6,750 bases of DNA from Bacteroidales bacterium UBA4866. Lineage in GTDB: Bacteria; Bacteroidota; Bacteroidia; Bacteroidales; P3. Each line of letters opens with the position of its first letter. The first letter of the stretch is position 1. Location: the NCBI GenBank assembly GCA_002399565.1, contig DHDW01000008.1, positions 1 to 6,750 of the forward strand. The letters run 5' to 3'. Shown here in pieces: positions 1 through 5,854 of the stretch. A program made the position numbers and the translations under genes. The notes under the pieces are model-generated. The model had not been told where the DNA came from, did not search any database, and saw nothing but the letters and a program-made list of their open reading frames with translations.

Positions 1-5
1 CTTTT

Positions 6-42
6 AAAACGCTTAGTAATTTACTTTACTGAGCGTTTTTTT
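6..42 (+). terminator. Rho-independent terminator of an upstream gene
   Basis: A 14-bp stem pairs positions 6-19 (AAAACGCTTAGTAA) with 26-39 (TTACTGAGCGTTTT), with one T:G wobble and a six-base loop (TTTACT). It runs directly into a seven-T tract at 36-42. This is a textbook intrinsic terminator for a gene that lies left of the window on the + strand. The A-run on the 5' arm gives a weaker T-tract in the other direction, so some bidirectional activity is possible. Confidence 0.85.
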
Positions 43-94
43 GTTTTATAGAATAGCTATTTTTGATTTAAGAGTGAATAATTCAGAAGATTAA

Positions 95-114
95 ACCATA
101 TTAAATTATATGGT
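95..114. repeat. Short inverted repeat upstream of rsmG
   Basis: ACCATAT at 95-101 is mirrored by ATATGGT at 108-114 across a six-base AT spacer, giving a perfect 7-bp dyad. It sits between the upstream terminator and rsmG. It could be an operator or a weak hairpin in a leader. It could also be chance in such AT-rich DNA. No T-tract follows, so it is not a terminator. Confidence 0.3.
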
Positions 115-148
115 AAGACTTTTAATGAGTATTTTATAGTCCTTAATA

Positions 149-182
149 TTGAGAAATAGTTTGATTATTTTTGTTATTTTTG
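149..182 (+). promoter_or_regulatory. Possible rsmG promoter with tandem -7 boxes
   Basis: Two copies of TATTTTTG, both fitting the Bacteroidota -7 consensus TAnnTTTG, lie at 166-173 and 175-182. A TTG at 149-151 lies 23 bases before the second copy, slightly longer than the usual -33/-7 spacing. Initiation would fall near 188, giving a short leader before the ATG at 206. A further TATTTTTG occurs at 58-65 without a well-spaced -33 element. The low-complexity T-rich context means chance matches are likely. Confidence 0.3.
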
Positions 183-205
183 CAGTTCAATTATTATATT
201 TTTTT

Positions 206-865
206 ATGTATTCAAATCAAGATATTGCTAAGACAATTAAAGAGAATTTTAAATTTGTTAATGATCAGCAAATTGAATTATTTGAAAGACTTCCATCTAT
301 TTATAGTGAATGGAATGAAAAAATTAATGTTGTATCAAGAAAAGATATTGATAATCTATTTGAAAGACATATACTTCATTCTTTAACAATAGCTAAGATT
401 TGTCATTTTAAGCCAGGAAGTGAGATTCTTGATGTTGGAACAGGAGGTGGTTTTCCCGGAATACCACTTGCAATTATGTTTCCTAATGTTCATTTTACTT
501 TGGTTGATAGTATTGGTAAAAAGATTAGGGTTGTTAATGAAGTTAAAGATGCTTTAGGATTGAAAAATGTTGATGCATACCAAATAAGAGCAGAAGAAGT
601 TAATGGATATTTTGATTTTATTGTTTCTCGTGCTGTTACACAAATGCCTGAATTTGTTTCATGGATAAGAAATAAAATTTCAAAAATACAATATCATAGC
701 TTGGACAATGGAATCCTATACTTAAAAGGAGGTGATTTAACTGAAGAGTTAGAGCCTCTTTTAAATTCAAAGACAAAGAAACCTAAGGTAAAAATATTTA
801 ATATTTATAACTATTTCCCTTCAGAATTTTTTGAAACTAAAAAGGTTGTATATATAAAATTATAG
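206..865 (+). CDS. rsmG: 16S rRNA (guanine-527 N7) methyltransferase RsmG/GidB
   Basis: This cytoplasmic enzyme uses S-adenosylmethionine to methylate N7 of G527 in the 530 loop of 16S rRNA; in other bacteria its loss gives low-level streptomycin resistance. The 219-aa product has the family's N-terminal helical part with KINVVSRKD (residues 39-47) and RHILHSL (54-60). The Rossmann SAM-binding motif I, ILDVGTGGGFPGIPLAI, is at 74-90, the acidic strand end LVDS at 99-102, and FIVSRAV at 138-144. The length matches the family (about 200-220 aa). The reading frame stays open up to a TTG at 149, but the extra 19 residues are a T-rich hydrophobic stretch not expected in RsmG and they overlap promoter-like boxes, so I start at ATG 206. 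No Shine-Dalgarno site is visible, as is usual in this phylum. It stands alone, convergent with xth, and nothing looks broken. Identity is secure; the exact start is less so. Confidence 0.95.
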   Translation: MYSNQDIAKTIKENFKFVNDQQIELFERLPSIYSEWNEKINVVSRKDIDNLFERHILHSLTIAKICHFKPGSEILDVGTGGGFPGIPLAIMFPNVHFTLVDSIGKKIRVVNEVKDALGLKNVDAYQIRAEEVNGYFDFIVSRAVTQMPEFVSWIRNKISKIQYHSLDNGILYLKGGDLTEELEPLLNSKTKKPKVKIFNIYNYFPSEFFETKKVVYIKL

Positions 866-868
866 TAC

Positions 869-912
869 GATAAATATTATCTTGCTATATAATTTATCTT
901 GTTTTATTTTAT
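869..912 (+). terminator. Weak terminator-like hairpin between rsmG and xth
   Basis: GATAAAT at 869-875 can pair with ATTTATC at 892-898, and a T-rich run interrupted by single other bases follows to about 912. It begins four bases after the rsmG stop, which is the right place to end that transcript. The stem is almost all A:T and the loop is 16 bases, so it would be weak. The tail overlaps the 3' end of the opposing gene. Confidence 0.35.
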
Positions 913-1668
913 AGATAGCATAATAGGGCAATGATCTGAGTGATATACGTTATCTAAAATTTCTGCTCCAACAATTCTGTCCTTAATATTTTCAGAAACC
1001 ATACAATAGTCAATTCTCCAACCTTTATTTCTTTCTCTTGAACGGAAACGATAACTCCACCAAGAGTATTTATCTTTTAATTCAGGGTAAATGTAGCGAA
1101 AACTATCAGTATATCCACTGTTTATAAAACTATCTATCCACTGTCTTTCTTCAGGAAGGAAACCTGAGTTTCTTGCATTTCCTTTAGGATCATGAATATC
1201 TATTTCTCTATGACATATATTATAATCTCCACAAATGATTAATTTACTTCTTGTTTTTGAAAGTTCTTTAATGTAGTTTTCGAAATCAGTAAGCCATTGC
1301 ATTTTAAATGCTTGACGGTCATCTCCACTTGTTCCTGAAGGATGATATACACTAATTATTGACAAGTCTCCGTAATCGGCTCTTATCATTCTTCCTTCGT
1401 TATCATACTTATCAATTCCCATCCCATAAGTAACATTGTCGGGCTTATTTTTTGTAAATATTGCAACTCCACTATATCCTTTCTTTTGAGCAGAAAAATA
1501 GTATGTGTTATACCCAATTGAATGTAATTCAAAGTCTGGCATTTGGTCTAATTGAGCTTTGGTTTCCTGAATGCAGATTACATCCGGACTTTCGTCTTCA
1601 AGCCATGATATAAATCCTTTAGCACTTGCAGCTCTAATTCCGTTGACGTTGTAAGAAATGATTTTCAT
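904..1668 (-). CDS. xth: Exodeoxyribonuclease III / AP endonuclease (Xth family 1)
   Basis: This base-excision-repair enzyme incises DNA 5' of abasic sites and trims blocked 3' ends, using a divalent metal. The 254-aa protein is a complete endonuclease/exonuclease/phosphatase fold starting MKIISYNVNGIRAA. The expected catalytic residues are present: N7, E35 (IQETK), Y108 and H109 (YHPSG), D148 and N150 (GDYN), D220 (WRIDY), and the D245-H246 pair (SDHCP). The insert with HDPKGN and NSGFLPEERQW (159-177) resembles the ExoA/APE1-like branch more than E. coli ExoIII. Length is normal for the family. It is a single gene with its own Bacteroidota-type promoter about 24 bases upstream and it converges on rsmG. 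There is no signal peptide, so it acts in the cytoplasm on the chromosome. Whether exonuclease or AP endonuclease activity dominates cannot be read from the sequence. Confidence 0.96.
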   Translation of the reverse strand: MKIISYNVNGIRAASAKGFISWLEDESPDVICIQETKAQLDQMPDFELHSIGYNTYYFSAQKKGYSGVAIFTKNKPDNVTYGMGIDKYDNEGRMIRADYGDLSIISVYHPSGTSGDDRQAFKMQWLTDFENYIKELSKTRSKLIICGDYNICHREIDIHDPKGNARNSGFLPEERQWIDSFINSGYTDSFRYIYPELKDKYSWWSYRFRSRERNKGWRIDYCMVSENIKDRIVGAEILDNVYHSDHCPIMLSIK

Positions 1669-1691
1669 ATAATTTTAGTATATTTAATTTG

Positions 1692-1722
1692 CAAATATAG
1701 TCTTTTAGAATAAATAGAGAAA
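1692..1722 (-). promoter_or_regulatory. Promoter for xth
   Basis: Read on the minus strand, TATATTTG (plus-strand 1692-1699) matches the Bacteroidota -7 consensus TAnnTTTG. TTTC at 1719-1722 lies exactly 19 bases upstream in the place of the -33 TTTG, one base off. Initiation near 1685 would leave a leader of about 17 bases before the ATG at 1668. Confidence 0.55.
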
Positions 1723-1836
1723 ATATTGCAAATAAAAATAATATGAGTTTGTATTTGCTTCTTAAAATGTTTTTTTATTACTAATGAGTTATAATAAGGA
1801 AATATAATAGCTTATAAGAATTACTATAAAGATTTA

Positions 1837-1868
1837 TTTGCTTTTTTTTAGAAAATATTGTACATTTG
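1837..1868 (+). promoter_or_regulatory. Near-consensus promoter for the T9SS cargo genes
   Basis: TTTG at 1837-1840 and TACATTTG at 1861-1868 are separated by 20 bases, a full match to the Bacteroidota -33 TTTG / -7 TAnnTTTG pattern. Initiation is expected near 1874, which leaves an unusually long leader of about 127 bases before the ATG at 2002. This is the best promoter match in the window. Confidence 0.65.
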
Positions 1869-1892
1869 TATTGTAAAAATGCAAAAATATTA

Positions 1893-1916
1893 CTCTACAT
1901 ATGTATAGAGACTCTA
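1893..1916 (+). repeat. Overlapping small inverted repeats in the leader
   Basis: TAGAG at 1906-1910 is complementary both to CTCTA at 1893-1897 and to CTCTA at 1912-1916. The core TACATATGTA (1896-1905) is itself a palindrome. The first pairing gives a 5-bp hairpin with an 8-base loop; the second leaves a one-base loop and is sterically impossible in RNA, so it is more likely a DNA dyad if meaningful. Position is about 20 bases after the predicted transcript start. It could be an operator or chance. Confidence 0.3.
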
Positions 1917-1964
1917 AATGTGCTAAACTTATGTTTTTGTTAGAATATTTATTTATTAATATAA

Positions 1965-2001
1965 GTGCGGAGTCAGCACCTTAAACTCTGACAAAAACCA
2001 A
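1965..2001 (+). promoter_or_regulatory. Conserved 37-base pre-start element, copy 1
   Basis: This element abuts the ATG at 2002 and recurs before the ATG at 2988 with about 28 of 37 identical bases and no net gap. GTGC (1965-1968) can pair with GCAC (1976-1979) around the seven-base loop GGAGTCA. GTCA inside that loop (1972-1975) can pair with TGAC (1989-1992), giving an H-type pseudoknot with a 3-base first loop and a 9-base third loop. The same GTCA-N13-TGAC can equally be read as a protein-binding dyad. A nine-base A-rich spacer then leads to the start codon. Lying in the predicted leader favours an RNA-level role, but function is unproven. Confidence 0.5.
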
Positions 2002-2922
2002 ATGAAAAAAAATATTATTCTTTTTACATTATTATTCACAATGATTATTAATGTTTATTCACAAACAGCATCTGATTATTATCTTCCTCTTTGTGTAGGA
2101 AATTATGGGGCATTTGATACTCCTGAAAGTGGAACATATGGAGGGAGAAAAACTGTTTATCATCTTAAACAAACTGATATAGTTGCTGGAGAGCTTGCTT
2201 ATCTTCAAGAGGCTTATGAAATTGGAGATTATACCCCAAACGACACAAGCATATTTCAACAATTTTGGCTAAGAAATGATGGTAATGGTAATATTTTATT
2301 AGTTGCAATAAATCTTCAAGGAACTGGTTCAATTAATGATGCAATAATATTAGAAGTTCCTCATCAATATCTTCCAAATGAGTATTTAACGTTAGGTTAC
2401 TCACGTTGCTTTGTGTTCGGAGATGAAACTACTTATGATACAGTTGTAAGTGTTTCAGCAATCGTTGGAACATATACTAATTGTATTGTTGTAAGAGAAA
2501 CTACAATAAGAGATGCTGAAATAAATATTATTGATGAATATTATTATGCTCCTAATGCAGGAATTGTTAAAATGCAAAGATTATATCATCGTGAAGAACC
2601 ACAAGAATATATTGCTTCTTTAATTGATATTCTTGCTTCTGATTGCAATGTAGATTTACAAAATGGTGAATTTGTAGATGAAAATTTAATTACCATTTAC
2701 CCTAATCCAGCTTCTTATATTGTAAATTTGAAAATTCAAAATTCAAACAATGAGTTATTAAAATTGAATATTTATAATGCTTTGGGTATCTTAGTGAAAA
2801 CACTAAGTATTTCTAAAAAAGAAAATCAAGTTAATGTTTCAGATTTAACAAATGGAATTTACTTTACAAAAGTAAGCTCTGATAATTTTACTGCAAAACA
2901 AAAGCTTGTGATCAATAAATAA
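2002..2922 (+). CDS. Secreted protein of unknown function with T9SS type A sorting domain
   Basis: The 306-aa product begins with a Sec signal peptide: a lysine-rich start, a hydrophobic core through about residue 18, and likely cleavage after S20 (VYS-QT). The C-terminus (about 226-306) is a Por_Secre_tail / T9SS type A sorting domain, with YPNPAS at 233-238, LNIYNALGILVKTL at 255-268, NGIYFTKV at 284-291 and the basic end KLVINK. In this pathway the tail directs passage through the outer membrane, is removed, and the cargo is released or anchored at the surface. I do not recognise the body (21-225). It reads as beta-rich, with four cysteines (31, 136, 161, 215) that could form disulfides, and has a YYYAPNAGIVKMQ segment (180-192) like that seen in extracytoplasmic beta-sandwich proteins. 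It is probably co-transcribed with the next gene, 65 bases downstream, which shares the pre-start element. No catalytic motif is evident. Confidence 0.88.
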   Translation: MKKNIILFTLLFTMIINVYSQTASDYYLPLCVGNYGAFDTPESGTYGGRKTVYHLKQTDIVAGELAYLQEAYEIGDYTPNDTSIFQQFWLRNDGNGNILLVAINLQGTGSINDAIILEVPHQYLPNEYLTLGYSRCFVFGDETTYDTVVSVSAIVGTYTNCIVVRETTIRDAEINIIDEYYYAPNAGIVKMQRLYHREEPQEYIASLIDILASDCNVDLQNGEFVDENLITIYPNPASYIVNLKIQNSNNELLKLNIYNALGILVKTLSISKKENQVNVSDLTNGIYFTKVSSDNFTAKQKLVINK

Positions 2923-2938
2923 ATCATTTTTATATTTA
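2906..2938 (+). promoter_or_regulatory. Weak possible promoter before the second T9SS gene
   Basis: TATATTTA at 2931-2938 is one base off the -7 consensus, with TTG at 2906-2908 22 bases upstream, inside the end of the preceding gene. If used, initiation near 2944 would produce a leader made up almost entirely of the conserved pre-start element. Read-through from the upstream promoter is at least as likely. Confidence 0.25.
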
Positions 2939-2950
2939 GATAATTAAAAA

Positions 2951-2987
2951 GTGAGGAGTCAACACTTAAACAACTGACAAAAATCAC
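2951..2987 (+). promoter_or_regulatory. Conserved 37-base pre-start element, copy 2
   Basis: This second copy has the same spacing to its ATG (2988) as copy 1. GTG (2951-2953) can pair with CAC (2963-2965) around the identical loop GGAGTCA (2955-2961). GTCA (2958-2961) can pair with TGAC (2975-2978), with the same 13-base gap and the same nine-base A-rich spacer to the start. The fourth stem pair of copy 1 (C:G) is replaced here by A and A, so stem 1 is shorter. The final bases (ACAAAAA then ATGAAAA) also match. Confidence 0.5.
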
Positions 2988-4427
2988 ATGAAAATAAATG
3001 TATTAGTTTTACAATTTATTGTTTGTTTAGCAATTCTATTGCCAAATAACATAAAAGCACAAGAATTTCCTGTTACCTCAACAACCAATGTTTCTATGTT
3101 AGGAGAAGTTGGATTTGATGGCACAAATTATCTTTTTGGATTTGCTGAGGATAGTATTAGTATGGTTTATGCTCAATTTATTTCAAGTTCAGGAGGATTA
3201 GTTGGTTCTAAAATTTCATTAGGTTATAGAGGTGGAGCTCCACTTGTTGAATATGATGGAACAAACTATTTATTCTTATGGAGTGGTGCCAAACAAGTAT
3301 TTAATCCAGATAAATCCACAGGTGATACAATTTTCGGACAATTTATCAACACAAATGGATATTTAGTTGGGAATAGGTTTATTGTAGCAACAAATGCCTC
3401 AATAAGTAGTCCTAAGGGTGGTTGTCTTGAATTTAATAATGGGAATTACATTGTTATTTATAAAGAGAGTGTTAACGAAAATGATTATAACTATGTTGTA
3501 ACCATTAGCCCTTCAGGAATAATATCTACACCTATTCAATTAAGTACTCAATCAGCAGGGGATAATGCTATAGCTTTTGATGGAACTAATTATTTGGTTG
3601 CGTGGTGGTCTCACGGCATTAATCATTATGATTACGAACAAGATATCTATGGTCAATTTGTTAGTAGTACAGGTAGCCTTGTAGGAAGTACTTTTATGAT
3701 TGATGATGATAACACAAATAGCGATAATCCTCTTTCTATGGCTTTTGACGGCACAAAGTATATGGTAACTTTCCATGCAAGGGAGTCAGGAACAAATGAT
3801 TGGAATTTGTATTCTCGTTTTGTTTCAACCTCTAGTATAGTTGATGACAGGATAATTCTAAGAGATTATTCCTATAAGCCAAGCTTTGGCTATACTTCAT
3901 TTGATGGAACTAACTATTTGGTAACTTGGGCAGACAGTGCGTTTTCAATGCAATCTGTAATTAAAGGCAGATACTATAACACATCAGGAGTTCCTCTTGA
4001 TAACAATATATTTACAATATTCTCTGCACTTAACGGCGATGTTCCAATGTATGCTGGAAGTTTCTTTACAAACAATAAATACTTAGTAGTAACCTTTATG
4101 ATGGATACGAGCAATTTCCAATATGGAGATATTTATGGTACTTTTATCCCATCATCAACATCATCACTAATACCAATTGAATTTGGTTACGACAATTATT
4201 TAATTTATCCAAATCCAGCAATAGACTATATAGATGTTTCTATATTGAATGATAAAATATTTAACTCTATTAATATATATAATGTGTTTGGTAAAAAGAT
4301 AATAGCTCAATCAATTAATAAAGACAATATACGAATAGATGTTTCAAAGCTAAGCTCAGGAATATATTTTGTGGAACTTACTGATGGAGTTAGTAGAAAT
4401 ATAAAGAAGATAGTAATAAGAAAGTGA
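2988..4427 (+). CDS. Secreted seven-repeat (probable beta-propeller) protein with T9SS type A sorting domain
   Basis: The 479-aa product has a signal peptide (hydrophobic core 4-20, likely cleavage after A24, IKA-QE). A repeat region (about 43-393) is followed by a T9SS type A sorting domain (about 398-479) with YPNPAIDY at 407-414, INIYNVFGKKI at 428-438, SSGIYFVEL at 456-464 and the basic end KKIVIRK. Seven repeats of 46-60 residues each open with a strand like FDGTNYLVxW (43, 89, 149, 197, 253, 305, 360) and continue to a strand like YGQFVSSTGxLVG (61, 116, 169, 221, 275, 326, 383). Repeats 3 and 7 are the most degenerate. Seven such units suit a seven-bladed propeller, usually a binding or scaffold fold, but no ligand or catalytic site can be read. 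Export to the cell surface or medium is expected. It follows the other cargo gene by 65 bases and shares its pre-start element. Confidence 0.88.
   Translation: MKINVLVLQFIVCLAILLPNNIKAQEFPVTSTTNVSMLGEVGFDGTNYLFGFAEDSISMVYAQFISSSGGLVGSKISLGYRGGAPLVEYDGTNYLFLWSGAKQVFNPDKSTGDTIFGQFINTNGYLVGNRFIVATNASISSPKGGCLEFNNGNYIVIYKESVNENDYNYVVTISPSGIISTPIQLSTQSAGDNAIAFDGTNYLVAWWSHGINHYDYEQDIYGQFVSSTGSLVGSTFMIDDDNTNSDNPLSMAFDGTKYMVTFHARESGTNDWNLYSRFVSTSSIVDDRIILRDYSYKPSFGYTSFDGTNYLVTWADSAFSMQSVIKGRYYNTSGVPLDNNIFTIFSALNGDVPMYAGSFFTNNKYLVVTFMMDTSNFQYGDIYGTFIPSSTSSLIPIEFGYDNYLIYPNPAIDYIDVSILNDKIFNSINIYNVFGKKIIAQSINKDNIRIDVSKLSSGIYFVELTDGVSRNIKKIVIRK
3114..4166 (+). repeat. Region encoding seven degenerate protein repeats
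   Basis: Seven units carry the paired signatures F-D-G-T-N-Y-L-V-x-W and Y-G-x-F-x-x-x-x-G. The units are similar at protein level but diverged at DNA level (for example GATGGAACTAAT against GACGGCACAAAG), so this is an old tandem duplication kept by structure rather than a recent slippage repeat. The sixth unit (codons from 3900) and the fourth (from 3576) are closest to each other in the opening strand. Confidence 0.7.
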
Positions 4428-4464
4428 GAGTATTTTGTTTTTATCAAATAAGCTAACTTAAGTA

Positions 4465-5652
4465 CTATTTATTAATGCTTTTTGTTGTTTCAAAGAATTT
4501 TTTTCGATAATGACCTGGTGAAACACCAACTTTGTCTTTGAAAACTCGATAAAATGAACTTTCACTCAAGAAGCCACTCATATATCCTATTTCTGAAATA
4601 CTTATATTTATTTGCTTTTTGTCTTGGAGGATATTTTTAGCATACTTAATTCTATAGTTGTTGATGAAATCTGCAAATGATTGGTTAAATTCTTCATTTA
4701 CTAAGTTTGAAATATAAGTTCGGTTGGTGTTAAGAAATGTAGATACATCAGATATTCTAAGATCAGGATTTTTAAATATTTCTTTTTCTTCTAACAATAA
4801 TATAAGCTGCTCTTTTAAGTTATCATTATTTATATTTTTCTGAGTAAATTCTTTTATGTCATTTTTTCTATCAGCATTTAAAATATCATTTTTAAAGTCT
4901 ATTATTGAAAAGTATTGCTTATAACCAATAAAACCTACACCATAAAGGAACACAGAATGAACTAATGATGGAATACTAATTAATGCTTGATTATTAATAA
5001 AAAAAGATTTTCCTACAATAGCAGATAATGATGAAACAATTGATGCAAAAATAAATACTATTAGTAAATATTTTATTGACCGAAACTCTTTATTTCTAGT
5101 TTCTGAATAAAATTCTTTAATTGATTTGTTGTACAATGAAATATGTTTGATACCTACAATAATAAATACTAAAACTTGAGTAATAAATATTATTCTAAAA
5201 ATTGATAGCTTAAGTAATTGTAATTTTAAAATAAGGCTATAATTGTCATCAATGTAGTTGTGGTAAAGTATTTTATAAATAAAGATGTTTTTTTCAGAAT
5301 CATCCATTAAGAAATATAGAATAAAAGAGAATAAAGATAAAATAAAAGCAGGAATAAATAACCACAACCAAGATAATTCTATTTTTGAATCTTTTGTAAG
5401 AAGTCTTATGTAGTAATAGTAAAAAGGGAAAAGAGATAAAGAAGTAAATATCCATATACTTTCAGCAAAACAATATATGTAATATTGATTATTGAAATAA
5501 AGAAAATGTGTGAAATAGTTGATAATTGCAATAAAAAAGAAGAGTATTAAGTAGTTCTTATGTAAAGTATTGCTTTTGTGGTTTAGAAATAGAGTTGAAA
5601 ACCAAAAAACGCATACCCATAATGGAAGACTAGAAAATAAAGCTTTAATCAT
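4465..5652 (-). CDS. Membrane-anchored AraC-family transcriptional regulator
   Basis: The 395-aa protein has an N-terminal membrane part with about seven hydrophobic segments (roughly 4-23, 33-52, 58-84, 93-116, 148-168, 193-214, 224-246). A charged linker (about 250-295) and a C-terminal AraC/XylS DNA-binding domain follow. The domain has both helix-turn-helix units: the first around 299-320 (RISDVSTFLNTNRTYISNLV), the second around 352-373. It ends with the family signature EIGYMSGFLSESSFYRVF and GVSPGHYRKK (354-385). This 7TM-AraC layout is common in Bacteroidota, where the membrane domain is thought to sense a signal and the regulator acts from the inner membrane. No signal or target is known here. 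It converges on the T9SS pair (37-base gap) and diverges from the ClC gene (202-base gap), so either neighbour or its own promoter could be a target. That is inference from position only. Confidence 0.9.
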   Translation of the reverse strand: MIKALFSSLPLWVCVFWFSTLFLNHKSNTLHKNYLILFFFIAIINYFTHFLYFNNQYYIYCFAESIWIFTSLSLFPFYYYYIRLLTKDSKIELSWLWLFIPAFILSLFSFILYFLMDDSEKNIFIYKILYHNYIDDNYSLILKLQLLKLSIFRIIFITQVLVFIIVGIKHISLYNKSIKEFYSETRNKEFRSIKYLLIVFIFASIVSSLSAIVGKSFFINNQALISIPSLVHSVFLYGVGFIGYKQYFSIIDFKNDILNADRKNDIKEFTQKNINNDNLKEQLILLLEEKEIFKNPDLRISDVSTFLNTNRTYISNLVNEEFNQSFADFINNYRIKYAKNILQDKKQINISISEIGYMSGFLSESSFYRVFKDKVGVSPGHYRKKFFETTKSINK

Positions 5653-5685
5653 TTCAGAGTTATTTCTTTCTTATCTTATTTTATG

Positions 5686-5716
5686 CAAAAGTAATTCATT
5701 TTATCTTCAGAGAAAA
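5686..5716 (-). promoter_or_regulatory. Promoter for the AraC-family gene
   Basis: On the minus strand TACTTTTG (plus-strand 5686-5693) matches the -7 consensus TAnnTTTG, and TTTT lies 19 bases upstream where TTTG is expected. Initiation near 5680 would give a leader of about 27 bases before the ATG at 5652. Confidence 0.5.
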
Positions 5717-5806
5717 ATTTTATTAACTTTTATAATACATAATGCTGATTTTAAGCTTAAAAAATGAGTTTAAAATATTGATTCCCTTTGGTAAAATAAG
5801 AGTTAG

Positions 5807-5838
5807 TTGCACACATTAAACAAAAAATTGTATATTTG
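5807..5838 (+). promoter_or_regulatory. Promoter for the ClC gene
   Basis: TATATTTG at 5831-5838 fits the -7 consensus and TTG at 5807-5809 lies 21 bases upstream as the -33 element. Initiation near 5844 leaves only about 10 bases before the ATG at 5855, so the mRNA would have a very short leader with no Shine-Dalgarno site. Confidence 0.55.
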
Positions 5839-5854
5839 TGGCTCAATTATTGTA

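Larger units (their letters stand above)
1669..2001. other. 333-base intergenic region between xth and the T9SS cargo pair
   Basis: This divergent spacer holds the xth promoter (1692-1722, minus), the promoter of the downstream gene (1837-1868, plus), a leader of about 125 bases with small inverted repeats (1893-1916), and the conserved element just before the ATG (1965-2001). Between about 1725 and 1835 I see only AT-rich sequence with no convincing gene, RNA or repeat. No tRNA-like structure or mobile-element end is visible. Confidence 0.6.
5653..5854. other. 202-base divergent spacer between regulator and ClC gene
   Basis: This spacer carries one promoter-like element facing each way (5686-5716 minus, 5807-5838 plus). 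The middle (about 5720-5805) is AT-rich without a clear dyad, tandem site or small gene. It is where operators would be expected if the AraC-type regulator controls itself or the ClC gene, but I cannot point to one. Confidence 0.5.

Noticed and set aside
171..386. 71-codon open frame inside rsmG in another frame
   Set aside because: It lies within a confidently identified methyltransferase gene, is low-complexity (L/I/K-rich) and has no family resemblance.
1965..2001. preQ1-I riboswitch as explanation of the pre-start pseudoknot
   Set aside because: Size and topology are similar, but the sequence lacks the conserved preQ1-I stem and loop bases and the genes are not queuosine or transport genes.
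2059..2262. Minus-strand frame antisense to the first T9SS gene
   Set aside because: It is fully inside a well-supported gene with signal peptide and sorting domain, and has no promoter or recognisable protein.
3552..3776. Minus-strand frame antisense to the propeller gene
   Set aside because: Shadow of the repeat-coding sequence; no domain, and no promoter.
2002..4427. Tandem duplication of one cargo gene
   Set aside because: The two proteins share only the signal peptide type, the sorting domain and the pre-start element; the bodies differ in length and content.
4428..4464. Possible terminator between the convergent propeller and AraC genes
   Set aside because: TATTTTG and CAAATA can pair only with a bulge, all A:T but one pair, and no clean T-tract follows.
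5570..5767. Plus-strand frame overlapping the start of the AraC-family gene
   Set aside because: It overlaps antisense to the regulator's N-terminus and its promoter; the translation has no coherent features.
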